DNA of 64,000 nucleotides from Duganella sp. 1411. Its GTDB lineage: Bacteria > Pseudomonadota > Gammaproteobacteria > Burkholderiales > Burkholderiaceae_D. A model generated the notes under the pieces. The model saw only the letters and a program-made list of their open reading frames with translations. It ran no database searches and was not told where the DNA came from. Where the stretch lies: assembly GCF_017833525.1 (NCBI RefSeq), contig NZ_JAFICD010000007.1, forward strand, positions 124,001 to 188,000, given 5' to 3'. How positions within the stretch are numbered: the first letter of the stretch is position 1; each line of letters begins with the position of its first letter. Below are positions 26,986 to 35,266 of this stretch, piece after piece. A program made the translations under genes and the position numbers.

Positions 26986-28224
26986 TCACGCGGCCCTGGC
27001 GCTGAGCGCCTCGCCGAATAACAGGGTTTGCCGGATCGAGGTGATGTCGGTGTTGTTTTGTATCAGGCCGAAATACCAAGGGCCGTCCTTGACGTCGCCA
27101 TACAGCACGGCGCCGGTGACGCGATTGTTCTTCAACACCAGCCGCTTGTAGACGCCGCGCCGCGCATCGCGCAGCACCAGGTCCTCGGAACCCTCGCCGC
27201 CGACGAAATCGCCGACCGAGTACAAGTCTACACCGGTGACCTTCAACCGTGTCGGCGAAGTTTGCTGCACATAGCGGCGCACGCCGGCACCGGCCAGGTG
27301 GGCGCCGCAGACGCGGGCCTGGTCCCAGATCGGCGCCACCAGTCCGAACGTCGCGCTGCGGTGCTGCACGCACTCGCCGACCGCGTAGATGCGCGGATCG
27401 TAGGTTTGCAGCGTATCGTCGACGATGATCGCGCGGTCGCAGTGCAAGCCGGCCGACTTGGCCAGCTCTATGTTCGGGCGCACGCCGGCGGTCATCACCA
27501 CCAGGTCGGCCGGGATCTCGCTGCCGTCCTTGAAGCGCACCGCCGTGGCGCGGTCGGTGCCGACGATTTCGGCGGTCTGCGCGTTGAGCATGAACGTCAG
27601 GCCCTTGTCCTCCAGCGCCTTTTGCAGCAGCTGGGCGGCGGGCTTGTCGAGCTGCTGGTTCATCAACGCGTCCGTCACGTGGACCACGGTGACCGACATC
27701 CCCTGGCGCTGCAGGCCATTGGCCGCCTCTAGCCCCAGCAGGCCGCCGCCGATGACGACCGCGTGCTTGTGGTTGCGCGCGGCCTCCAGCATCGATTCCA
27801 CATCCTGGATATCGCGGAAGGCCAGCACGCCCGGCAGCTGGTGGCCCGGCACGGGGATGATGAACGGCTTGGAGCCGGTGGCGATCAGCAGGCGGTCGTA
27901 ACGCACCTCCAGGCCGGAGCGGGCGCGCACGATGCGCTTGCGGCGGTCGATATGCTCGACCGGATCGCCGGCGTGCAGGGTGATGCCATGCTGGACGTAC
28001 CACTCACGCGTGTTGAGCATGATGTCGTCCATGGTCTTCTCGCCGGCCAGCACCGGCGACAGCAGGATGCGGTTGTAGTTACCATGCGGCTCGGCGCCGA
28101 ACACGGTGATGTCGTACATGTCCGGATCGAGCTTGTGCAGCTCCTCGACCGTGCGCATGCCGGCCATGCCGTTGCCGATGACGACCAGCGCAGGCTTCGA
28201 TTCCACGCGCGCCGCGGATTTCAT
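26986..28224 (-). CDS. NAD(P)H/FAD oxidoreductase, probable nitrate reductase electron-transfer subunit
   Basis: A 412-residue two-dinucleotide-domain flavoprotein. FAD-binding GNGMAGMRTVEEL is at the start, NAD-binding IGGGLLGLEAANGL near residue 150, and the second FAD motif YAVGECVQH near 280. It resembles the amino-terminal half of NirB but stops before any Fe-S or sirohaem domain, as in NasB/NasC-type electron donors. Its place between nirD and nasA supports delivery of NADH electrons to NasA. The start at 28224 overlaps the nirD stop as ATGA; a longer upstream frame is nirD sequence. Confidence 0.82.
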   Translation of the reverse strand: MKSAARVESKPALVVIGNGMAGMRTVEELHKLDPDMYDITVFGAEPHGNYNRILLSPVLAGEKTMDDIMLNTREWYVQHGITLHAGDPVEHIDRRKRIVRARSGLEVRYDRLLIATGSKPFIIPVPGHQLPGVLAFRDIQDVESMLEAARNHKHAVVIGGGLLGLEAANGLQRQGMSVTVVHVTDALMNQQLDKPAAQLLQKALEDKGLTFMLNAQTAEIVGTDRATAVRFKDGSEIPADLVVMTAGVRPNIELAKSAGLHCDRAIIVDDTLQTYDPRIYAVGECVQHRSATFGLVAPIWDQARVCGAHLAGAGVRRYVQQTSPTRLKVTGVDLYSVGDFVGGEGSEDLVLRDARRGVYKRLVLKNNRVTGAVLYGDVKDGPWYFGLIQNNTDITSIRQTLLFGEALSARAA

Positions 28225-28568
28225 AGGCCTACCCAGACCTTGCCGTCCGCCACGCGGGCCGGATAGGTGCCGACCGAGTTGGCCGGCGCTTCCAGGCATT
28301 CGCCGGTTTGCAGGTCGAAGTGCTGTTTGTAGATCGGCGAGGCGACCACGATGCGCTCGCCCAGGCTGCCCACCAGGCCGCGCGACAGCACCGCCGCTTC
28401 CGAATTCGGATCGTAGTTATCGATGGCGAACACGCGCGGGCCGCCGTCGTTGACGTGGAAGACGGCGATCTGCGCGTTGTTCAGCAGGGCGCACACGCCG
28501 GTGTTGGGCACGATCTCGTCCAGGCTGCAGACGGCGATCCAGTTATCAGTTTGAATATCGCGATGCAT
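28221..28568 (-). CDS. nirD: nitrite reductase small subunit
   Basis: A 115-residue Rieske-fold subunit. The core is NWIAVCSLDEIVPNTGVCAL, VFAIDNYDPNSEAAVLSRG and SPIYKQHFDLQTGECLE. The Cys/His ligands of true Rieske proteins are not present as a set, which is normal for NirD. It assists NirB in reducing nitrite to ammonium. A GAGGAG ribosome site precedes ATG 28568. It begins 11 bases after nirB and overlaps the next gene by four bases. Confidence 0.93.
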   Translation of the reverse strand: MHRDIQTDNWIAVCSLDEIVPNTGVCALLNNAQIAVFHVNDGGPRVFAIDNYDPNSEAAVLSRGLVGSLGERIVVASPIYKQHFDLQTGECLEAPANSVGTYPARVADGKVWVGL

Positions 28569-28579
28569 TTGTATTCTCC

Positions 28580-31111
28580 TCAAGCTGCGCTGACGGCGAT
28601 CGGAATCACGCGTTTGCGTTCTTCCACGGTGGCCGGACGAATCTGGCCGCGTTCTTCCATGAAGACGACGTTGTCGTCGCCCTTCTCGCTGTTGACGAAG
28701 GTACGGAAGCGCTTGCGGGTCTCCGGATTCTCGACGGCCTCTTTCCACTCGCAAGCGTAGGTGTTGACCACGTGCTGCATGTCGGCTTCCAGGTCGGCGG
28801 CGATCCCCAGCTTGTCCTGCACGACGACCTGCTTCAGGTAATCGAGGCCGCCTTCCAGGTTCTCGCGCCAGGTGCTGGTGCGCTGCAGGCGGTCGCCGGT
28901 GCGGGTGTAGAACATCAGGAAGCGGTCGATGTACTTGACCAGCGTGGCCTTGTCCAGGTCCGTGGCCAGCAGCTCGGCGTGGCGTGGCTTCATGCCGCCG
29001 TTGCCGCACACGTAAAGGTTCCAGCCCTTTTCGGTGGCGATGATGCCGACGTCCTTGCCCTGCGCCTCGGCGCACTCGCGGGTGCAGCCAGAGACGCCGA
29101 ACTTGATCTTGTGCGGCGTGCGCAGGCCCTTGTAGCGGTTTTCCAGCTCGATGGCCAGGCCGATCGAATCGTCGACGCCATAACGGCACCAGGTCGAGCC
29201 GACGCAGGACTTCACCGTGCGCAGCGACTTGCCGTAGGCGTGGCCGGATTCGAAGCCGGCGGCGATCAGCTCTTCCCAGATCAGCGGCAGCTGCTCGACG
29301 CGGGCGCCGAACAGGTCGACGCGGGCGCCGCCGGTGATCTTGGTGTACAGCTTGTACTTCTTGGCGACCATGCCGACCGCGATCAGGCCATCGGCCGTCA
29401 CCTCGCCGCCCGGCATGCGCGGCACGACCGAGTAGGTGCCGTCCTTCTGGATGTTACCGAGGAAGTAGTCGTTGGTGTCCTGCAGGCTGGCGTGTTCCTT
29501 CTTCAGCACGAAGTCGTTCCACACCGATGCCAGGATGCTGGCCGCCAGCGGTTTGCAGACGTCGCAACCGAGACCCTTGCCGTGCTTTTCCAGCAGATCG
29601 CCGAAGGTCTTGATCTGGCCTACTTTGATCAGGTGGAACAGCTCCTGGCGCGAGTACGCGAAGTGCTCGCACACGTGGTTGTTGACGGCCATGCCGAGCT
29701 TTTTCATCTCGGCCTTCATCACCTGCGTCACCAGCGGCACGCAGCCGCCGCACGAGGTGCCGGCGTTGGTGCAGCTTTTCAGATCGCCGATGGTGCAGGA
29801 GCCGGCCGCCACCGCCGCGCACAGCGCGCCCTTGGAGACGTCGTTGCAGGAGCAGATCTGCGCGCTCTCCGGCAGCGCGTCCACGCCCAGGCCAGGCTTG
29901 GCGGCGCCGTCCGACTGCGGCAGGATCAGGAACTCCGGCGATTCCGGCAGCTCGATTTTGTTCAGCATCATCTGCAGCAGGGTGCCGTATTCGGCGGCGT
30001 CGCCGACCATCACGGCGCCTTGCAGGTACTTGCCGCAATCGGAGACGACGATCTTCTTGTAGATCTGTTTGCGCTCGTCGGTGAACTGGTAGGAGCGGCT
30101 GCCGGCCACGCTGCCGTGCGGGTCGCCGATACTGGCCACGTCCACGCCCATCAGTTTGAGCTTGGTGCTCATGTCGGCACCGGCGAATTCGCCCGCCTCG
30201 CCCAGGATATGCTTGGCCGCCACGCGCGCCATCTCGTAGCCCGGCGCCACCAGGCCGAAGATCAAGCCGCCCCACAGCGCGCATTCGCCGATGGCGTAGA
30301 CGTTCGGGTCGGAGGTGACGCAGTTGTTGTTGATCTCGATGCCGCCGCGCGGGCCGACGGTCAGGCCGCATTCGCGTGCCAGCATGTCGCGCGGGCGGAT
30401 ACCGGCCGAGAAGACGATCATGTCGGCGTCCAGATGGCCGCCGTCGGCGAACTCCATCCGGTGCGTGCCGTCGACGCCGTCGACGATGGCGGTGGTGTTT
30501 TTACCGGTATGGACGGTTACGCCCAGGTCTTCGATTTTACGGCGCAGAACGCGCGCGCCGCCATCGTCCACCTGCACCGCCATCAGGCGCGGCGAGAATT
30601 CGACCACATGGGTTTCCAGCTTCAGGTCGCGCAACGCCTTGGCGCATTCGAGGCCCAGCAGGCCGCCGCCGATGACGACGCCGGTCTTCGAGCGCTGGCC
30701 GCATTCCATCATCGCTTCCAGATCCTCGATGGTGCGGTAGACGAAGCAGTCCTTGCGGTCCTTGCCCGGCAGCGGCGGCACGAACGGATAGGAACCGGTA
30801 GCGATCACCAGCTTGTCGTAAGGGAGCACGTTGCCGTCGCCGGTGGTGACGGTTTTGGCGGCGGTGTCGATGGCGGTGGCGCGGGTGTTCAGGCGCAGCA
30901 CCATGTCGTCGCGATCGAAGAAGCCCGGCTTCACCAGCGACAGGTCTTCGGCCGTTTTACCGGAGAAGAATTCGGACAGGTGCACGCGGTCGTACGCGGG
31001 GCGCACTTCCTCGCACAGCACCGTCACCTGCAGGTTGGTGTTGCCGCTTGCGGCCAGGCTTTCCAGGAATTTGTGGCCGACCATGCCGTGGCCGATAACG
31101 ATGATTTTCAT
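28580..31111 (-). CDS. nirB: NADH-dependent nitrite reductase large subunit
   Basis: An 843-residue enzyme. Domains in order: FAD/NADH oxidoreductase (VIGHGMVGHKFLE at the start, GGGLLGLECAKAL near 150), BFD-like [2Fe-2S] (CSCNDVSKG and TSCGGCVPLV, about 420-480), nitrite/sulfite reductase half-domain, and the [4Fe-4S]-sirohaem site with STWCRYG and VSGCTRECAEAQGKDVG. It reduces nitrite to ammonium in the cytoplasm with NirD. The start at 31111 is set by the Rossmann motif; the frame runs further upstream into narK sequence. It starts 17 bases after narK. Confidence 0.95.
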   Translation of the reverse strand: MKIIVIGHGMVGHKFLESLAASGNTNLQVTVLCEEVRPAYDRVHLSEFFSGKTAEDLSLVKPGFFDRDDMVLRLNTRATAIDTAAKTVTTGDGNVLPYDKLVIATGSYPFVPPLPGKDRKDCFVYRTIEDLEAMMECGQRSKTGVVIGGGLLGLECAKALRDLKLETHVVEFSPRLMAVQVDDGGARVLRRKIEDLGVTVHTGKNTTAIVDGVDGTHRMEFADGGHLDADMIVFSAGIRPRDMLARECGLTVGPRGGIEINNNCVTSDPNVYAIGECALWGGLIFGLVAPGYEMARVAAKHILGEAGEFAGADMSTKLKLMGVDVASIGDPHGSVAGSRSYQFTDERKQIYKKIVVSDCGKYLQGAVMVGDAAEYGTLLQMMLNKIELPESPEFLILPQSDGAAKPGLGVDALPESAQICSCNDVSKGALCAAVAAGSCTIGDLKSCTNAGTSCGGCVPLVTQVMKAEMKKLGMAVNNHVCEHFAYSRQELFHLIKVGQIKTFGDLLEKHGKGLGCDVCKPLAASILASVWNDFVLKKEHASLQDTNDYFLGNIQKDGTYSVVPRMPGGEVTADGLIAVGMVAKKYKLYTKITGGARVDLFGARVEQLPLIWEELIAAGFESGHAYGKSLRTVKSCVGSTWCRYGVDDSIGLAIELENRYKGLRTPHKIKFGVSGCTRECAEAQGKDVGIIATEKGWNLYVCGNGGMKPRHAELLATDLDKATLVKYIDRFLMFYTRTGDRLQRTSTWRENLEGGLDYLKQVVVQDKLGIAADLEADMQHVVNTYACEWKEAVENPETRKRFRTFVNSEKGDDNVVFMEERGQIRPATVEERKRVIPIAVSAA

Positions 31112-31128
31112 AGCGTGTCCCTTTGAGC

Positions 31129-32433
31129 TTAAGCTGCCAGTTTGTTGGCGATTGCGGATTCTTCGATGGCGGCGCTGCTGAAGCGCGCGGCCAGTGCGCA
31201 CAGCGCGGTGACGGCGACGACGATGCCAAGGATGCTCAGCGTCTGCTGGGTATCGCCCAGGCCCTTCATCAGGAAGCCTGCGGCCACCGCGCCGACGTTG
31301 CCGCCGGCGCCAATGATGCCGGCCACGCCTCCCAGGGCGCGTTTGTCGACGAACGGCACCACGGCGTAGGTCGCGCCGCAAGCCATGTGGGTGAACAGGC
31401 CGAAGACCAGCATCGCGCCGATCGCCAATGCGGCGGTGCCGGCGTGGGCGAACATCAGCAGGCCGGCGCCTTCGCCCAGCATCAGCACGAACAGCAGGGT
31501 GACGCGGTTATTCAGGTTGCCCTTGGCGGCGAACTTGTCCGACACCCAGCCGCCCAGGGCGCGGGCGAACAGCGCCAGCAGACCAAAGCTGCCGGCGGCC
31601 ATGCCGGCCTGGCCCAGCGTCAGCTTGAAGTGGTCGACGTAGTAGATCGCGGCGATGTTGTGGATGAAGATCTCGATGCCGAAGCAGGCGCCGTAGGTGA
31701 TGAACAGCAGCCATACGCGGTAGTTGGCGGCGGCCAGCTTGAAACTGTCCCAGCCACCTTTCTTACCGCCTTCGATGGCGATGCCGGCGGCGCGCAGCTC
31801 GCTGTAGTTCCCTTGCGGGCAATCCTGGGTGTAGCGGTAGTAGACGCCGGCCATGATGATCATCAGGATGCCGGGCACGATCAGCGCGGCGCGCCAGCCG
31901 AAGCCCTCGCTCACGCCCAGCATGATCATCGCCGTCATCAGCAGCGGCATGACCGCCTGCGCCACGCCACCACCGGCGTTGCCCCAGCCCGCGGCGGCCG
32001 CGTTGGCGGTACCGACCACTTTAGGCGCGAACATCACCGACGTGTGGTACTGCGTGATGACGAAGCTGGCGCCGGCCGCGCCGATCCCGAGGCGGAAGAA
32101 CAGGAAGCTCTCGTAGCTCTGCGCGAAGGCGACGCCGATGACCGGGATGGAGCCGAGCAGCAGCAGGCCGGTGTAGGCCTTGCGCGGGCCGAAATGGTCG
32201 CACAGCGGGCCGACGATCAGGCGCACCAGGATCGTGATGGCGACGGCGGCGATGTTGATGTTGGCGATCTGCGCCACGCTCAGACCGAATTCGCCTTTAA
32301 TCACCGGCATCAGCGGCGCGCAGGCGAACCACGCGAAGAAGCAGACGAAGAACGCCATCCAGGTCAGGTGGAACGCCCGCATCTGCGGCGTCGAGATCGA
32401 GAAGAGCTTGATACTGGTAGCTTTGCTGGCCAT
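31129..32433 (-). CDS. narK: NarK/NasA-family nitrate/nitrite transporter
   Basis: A 434-residue major-facilitator protein with twelve predicted helices. The nitrate-porter signatures are GWGNAGGGVAQ in helix 5 and IGAGGNVGAVAAGFL in helix 11, both Gly-rich. It carries nitrate in and/or nitrite out and heads the narK-nirBD-nasB-like-nasA operon. ATG 32433 (MASKATS) is preferred over 32457 because the latter lies within the leader terminator's U tract. Expression is controlled by the sigma-54 promoter and leader described at 32449-32598. Confidence 0.92.
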   Translation of the reverse strand: MASKATSIKLFSISTPQMRAFHLTWMAFFVCFFAWFACAPLMPVIKGEFGLSVAQIANINIAAVAITILVRLIVGPLCDHFGPRKAYTGLLLLGSIPVIGVAFAQSYESFLFFRLGIGAAGASFVITQYHTSVMFAPKVVGTANAAAAGWGNAGGGVAQAVMPLLMTAMIMLGVSEGFGWRAALIVPGILMIIMAGVYYRYTQDCPQGNYSELRAAGIAIEGGKKGGWDSFKLAAANYRVWLLFITYGACFGIEIFIHNIAAIYYVDHFKLTLGQAGMAAGSFGLLALFARALGGWVSDKFAAKGNLNNRVTLLFVLMLGEGAGLLMFAHAGTAALAIGAMLVFGLFTHMACGATYAVVPFVDKRALGGVAGIIGAGGNVGAVAAGFLMKGLGDTQQTLSILGIVVAVTALCALAARFSSAAIEESAIANKLAA

Positions 32434-32448
32434 TTTTTTATCCCGTTC

Positions 32449-32506
32449 AGAAAACAAAAAGGCGTCCGCTCAACCAAGGTGTTTGAAACCAGGTCGGGCG
32501 GACGCC
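32449..32506 (-). terminator. leader terminator of the narK operon
   Basis: On the minus strand GGCGTCCGC (32506-32498) pairs with GCGGACGCC (32469-32461), nine of nine bases, and is followed by TTTTTG then TTTTC. It lies between the two ANTAR-type hairpins and the narK start, so transcription would stop here unless antiterminated. Confidence 0.85.
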
Positions 32507-32514
32507 GTTGTCCT

Positions 32515-32569
32515 GCCGGTCCGTCGTTGGACCAGCCGTGTGTATTTGGGAGGGATCGCCATTGATCCC
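32515..32569 (-). promoter_or_regulatory. tandem ANTAR-type RNA hairpins in the narK leader (NasT target)
   Basis: Hairpin P1 (32552-32569) reads GGGATC-AATGGC-GATCCC. Hairpin P2 (32515-32536) has an eight-base stem around GGUCC-AACGAC-GGACC. Both loops are six bases with A at position 1 and G at position 4, the established ANTAR recognition feature. They are separated by about 15 bases. P1 begins just after the transcription start predicted from the sigma-54 promoter, and the terminator follows P2. Confidence 0.8.
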
Positions 32570-32582
32570 CTGCTCCTTCTAA

Positions 32583-32598
32583 TGCAAGAGGCGTGCCA
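32583..32598 (-). promoter_or_regulatory. sigma-54 promoter of the narK operon
   Basis: Minus strand reads TGGCACG-CCTC-TTGCA, an essentially perfect -24/-12 element with ten bases between GG and GC. Transcription should start near 32572, directly before hairpin P1. Confidence 0.88.
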
Positions 32599-32674
32599 AT
32601 GGGTGCGGAAGGGCTGCTACAGAGGGAGAATGCGGGTTTGACGTTTCAGTGAAGAAATTACAAGCTTATTCCGG

Positions 32675-32711
32675 TGCGATGTTGCGGTGCACGATGCACG
32701 TTCACGGTGCG
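32675..32711. promoter_or_regulatory. probable NtrC binding sites upstream of narK
   Basis: TGCACG-TTCAC-GGTGCG (32695-32711) fits the NtrC dyad TGCACC-N5-GGTGCA with one mismatch in each half. A weaker site, TGCGAT-GTTGC-GGTGCA, lies at 32675-32691. They are about 80-115 bases upstream of the sigma-54 promoter, at normal enhancer distance and with 20-base spacing between sites. Confidence 0.6.
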
Positions 32712-32744
32712 CGATGGCGGTGCGTTGTTTTATTCACATCCCAC

Positions 32745-32836
32745 CCGGGGGTCAAGTCTAACATTCATACACGAACACATCCGCGAGAGCCGGCGCACAG
32801 TCAAGCTCATGTACGAATGTTAGACTTGACCCCCGG
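32745..32836. repeat. 92-base inverted-repeat element
   Basis: Arms of 26 bases (32745-32770 and 32811-32836), beginning CCGGGGGTCAAGTCTAACAT on the outside, pair with one mismatch around a 40-base centre. The arm is a diverged relative of the 27-base repeat at 1183 and 57715. It ends three bases before the stop codon of the nrt operon's last gene and could also terminate that operon. Confidence 0.75.
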
Positions 32837-32839
32837 GGT

Positions 32840-33511
32840 TTAGCCGGCGGCGGCCAGCGCGGCGGCCACCATCTCGTCGATTTCGCCGCTGATGTTGGAC
32901 AGTACGCCCGCTACCACCGAGAATTCCTTGCCGGCCGCGCCGGCCCGCGCGGCGACGATGCGGGCGTTGAAGGCCACCATCCGCGCCTGGCGGTTGATCG
33001 TCTCTATATCAGTGATCACCCCGCGCAGCTGCTTGCGCACCAGCCGCGCGTTCTGCTTGGCCTGCTCCTCATAGATGCCGGTGATCGCGTTCAGTATCCC
33101 CAGGGTCGGCGTGGTGATGCGCACCAGCTCCGCCAGCAGTTCGGCCGCCTGCGACGAGCCGCGCGCGATCGCGTTCAAGGTGCGCTCGCCCAGGTCGGCG
33201 AAGGCGACGATCCGGCGGTCGCCGTCCATCTTGCCAAAGTACGCTTCCCGCAGCTCCGGGCAGAACACGCCCGGCAGCCCGTCCGCCTCGCTCAGGAGCG
33301 ACTTATGGGCGCCGCGGAACAGCGCCAGCGCCTCCTGCGCCGTGGCCGGGGCGTCCTCCTGCCCCTGCGACGCTAGCAGCGCGTACAGCACGATGCGCTG
33401 CGACGTGAACCGGCGCCGACCCGACAGGTTGATCAACGCGCTGAATACCTCGCCGGTCAGCGCCTTATTGACGGCGCCGGCCGGCGCCAGGACGGGCGTG
33501 GACATGTCCAT
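32840..33511 (-). CDS. soluble P-box / chemoreceptor-tip protein, putative nitrate-linked sensor
   Basis: A 223-residue protein without membrane segments. Residues 26-40 (LINLSGRRRFTSQRI) resemble the P-box of NarX/PilJ-type sensor domains, which in NarX binds nitrate. Residues 172-205 (INRQARMVAFNARIVAARAG then GKEFSVVAG) match the hairpin tip of methyl-accepting chemotaxis proteins. There is no HAMP and no long methylation helix. Its ATG overlaps the nrtC stop as TAATG, so it is translationally coupled as the last gene of nrtABC. A nitrate-signal role is inferred; it could equally be a degenerate receptor. Confidence 0.7.
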   Translation of the reverse strand: MDMSTPVLAPAGAVNKALTGEVFSALINLSGRRRFTSQRIVLYALLASQGQEDAPATAQEALALFRGAHKSLLSEADGLPGVFCPELREAYFGKMDGDRRIVAFADLGERTLNAIARGSSQAAELLAELVRITTPTLGILNAITGIYEEQAKQNARLVRKQLRGVITDIETINRQARMVAFNARIVAARAGAAGKEFSVVAGVLSNISGEIDEMVAAALAAAG

Positions 33512-34317
33512 TACGCCGCTTCCTTCGCGGGATGCGCCTGTTTTCGGTACAGGAACTCCAGCACCGCCGTGCGGTACTCGGTGTAGCGCGCGTCCTGCGC
33601 CAGCGCGACGCGGTCGCGCGGACGCTCCAGCCGCACGTCGACGATTTCGCCGATGGTGGCGGCCGGGCCGTTGGTCATCATGACTATCCGGTCCGACAGC
33701 AGCACCGCCTCGTCGACGTCGTGCGTGACCATCACCACGGTGGACTTGGTGGCGGCGACGATCTTGAGCAGCTCGTCCTGCAAATGGGCGCGGGTCAGCG
33801 CGTCCAGGGCGCCGAACGGTTCGTCCATCAGCAGCACTTTCGGTTCCATCGCCAGCGCGCGGGCGATGCCGACGCGCTGCTTCATGCCGCCCGAGATCTC
33901 GTGCGGACGCTTGGTTTCGGCGGCCGTCAGGCCCACCAGCGCCAAGGCCTGCATGGTGCGCTCGCGCAGTTGGGCCTTCGATTCGGTCTTGCCGAACACC
34001 CGTTCGACGCCAAGGTGGATGTTTTCATAACAGGTCAGCCAGGGCAGCAGCGAGTGGTTCTGGAACACCACCGAGCGCTCCGGCGACGGACCGGCGATCT
34101 CGCGGTTGGCGCACAGCAGCACGCCGTCGGTGGGCTTGAGCAGCCCGGCGATCAGGTTGAGCAAGGTCGATTTGCCGCAGCCCGAGTGCCCGATCAGGGT
34201 GATGAATTCACCCTTGCGCACCGTCAGATCGATTTCACGCAGCGCGTGGAATACACCTTTTTTGGTGTGGAAGACCATCTCCACGCCTTCGACATCGATG
34301 AATTTTGGATCGTCCAT
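33511..34317 (-). CDS. nrtC: nitrate ABC transporter ATP-binding protein
   Basis: A 268-residue ATPase of the NitT/TauT type: Walker A GHSGCGKSTLLNLIAG, signature ISGGMKQRVGIARALA, Walker B VLLMDEPFGALD, switch VMVTHDVDEAVLL. It is a single-domain protein, so it matches NrtD/NasD rather than cyanobacterial NrtC, which carries an extra binding domain. AAGGAG precedes ATG 34317, and it follows nrtB by 11 bases. It energises nitrate uptake together with the NrtA-like and NrtB-like proteins. Confidence 0.87.
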   Translation of the reverse strand: MDDPKFIDVEGVEMVFHTKKGVFHALREIDLTVRKGEFITLIGHSGCGKSTLLNLIAGLLKPTDGVLLCANREIAGPSPERSVVFQNHSLLPWLTCYENIHLGVERVFGKTESKAQLRERTMQALALVGLTAAETKRPHEISGGMKQRVGIARALAMEPKVLLMDEPFGALDALTRAHLQDELLKIVAATKSTVVMVTHDVDEAVLLSDRIVMMTNGPAATIGEIVDVRLERPRDRVALAQDARYTEYRTAVLEFLYRKQAHPAKEAA

Positions 34318-34328
34318 GACCGTGCTCC

Positions 34329-35225
34329 TTAGTTGGATACTTGTTCGTAGGTGAATGCCCGGGCCAGCGCCATCAGCGCCTGTTCCAGCAGCAGACCGAC
34401 AAAGCCAATCGCCACGATCGCGATGATGATGTGCGGGACGTTCAAATTGTTCCACTCGTCCCAGACCCAGAAGCCGATGCCGACGCCGCCGGTCAGCATC
34501 TCCGCCGCGACGATGACCAGCCACGCGGTGCCGATCGACAGGCGTACGCCGGTCAGGATGTACGGCAGCGCCGATGGCAGCAGGATCTTGGTCAGCACCT
34601 TCCATTCCGACAGATTGAGCACGCGCGCCACGTTCATGTAATCCTGCGGCACGCGCTGCACGCCGACGGCGGTGTTGATGATCATCGGCCAGATCGAGCA
34701 GATGAAGATCGACCAGATCGCGGCCGGATTGGCCGACTGGAACACCAGCAAGCCGATAGGCAGCCAGGCCAGCGGCGACACGGGCTTGAGCAGGCTGATA
34801 ATAGGGCTGAACATATTGCCGATGAATTGCACGCGGCCGATCAAGAATCCCAGCGGGATGCCCACCAGCGCCGCCAGGCCGAAGCCGATCGCCACCCGCT
34901 GCAGGGACGCCAGCAGGTTCCAGCCGATGCCCTGGTCGTTCGGGCTGTTGCGGTAAAACGGGTCGGAGAACAGCTTGACCGCCTCCGTCAACGTCACCAT
35001 CGGCGTCGGGAAGGTGCTGTTCTTGACGGTGATGATCTGCCACACCAGCAGCAGGAACAGGGCGCCCACCAGCGGGGCGACGATCTTCATGGCGGTGGCG
35101 GAGACCTGCTGGCGCGCGCGCGTGGTGGAGTTGGCGGCGAGCGGGCGGCGCGGACGGCGCGCCGGTCTGGTGTCGAGCGACGCCGTTACCGGCGCGGCGC
35201 TATTGGGTTTGAGCATGGCGTTCAT
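34329..35225 (-). CDS. nrtB: nitrate ABC transporter permease
   Basis: A 298-residue permease with about six helices after a 45-residue basic cytoplasmic head. The docking loop is in YMNVARVLNLSEWKVLTKIL, with PLAWLPIGLLVF and VSIGTAWLVIVAAEML-type segments of the NrtB/SsuC family. AAAGGA precedes ATG 35225. It lies 41 bases after nrtA. Confidence 0.88.
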   Translation of the reverse strand: MNAMLKPNSAAPVTASLDTRPARRPRRPLAANSTTRARQQVSATAMKIVAPLVGALFLLLVWQIITVKNSTFPTPMVTLTEAVKLFSDPFYRNSPNDQGIGWNLLASLQRVAIGFGLAALVGIPLGFLIGRVQFIGNMFSPIISLLKPVSPLAWLPIGLLVFQSANPAAIWSIFICSIWPMIINTAVGVQRVPQDYMNVARVLNLSEWKVLTKILLPSALPYILTGVRLSIGTAWLVIVAAEMLTGGVGIGFWVWDEWNNLNVPHIIIAIVAIGFVGLLLEQALMALARAFTYEQVSN

Positions 35226-35266
35226 GGCATTCCTTTTTAGGGCGATGAATCAGGCTGGGGACGAAA

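Noticed and set aside
28772..31126. 784-codon plus-strand open frame
   Set aside because: Antisense shadow of nirB with no ribosome site and biased composition.
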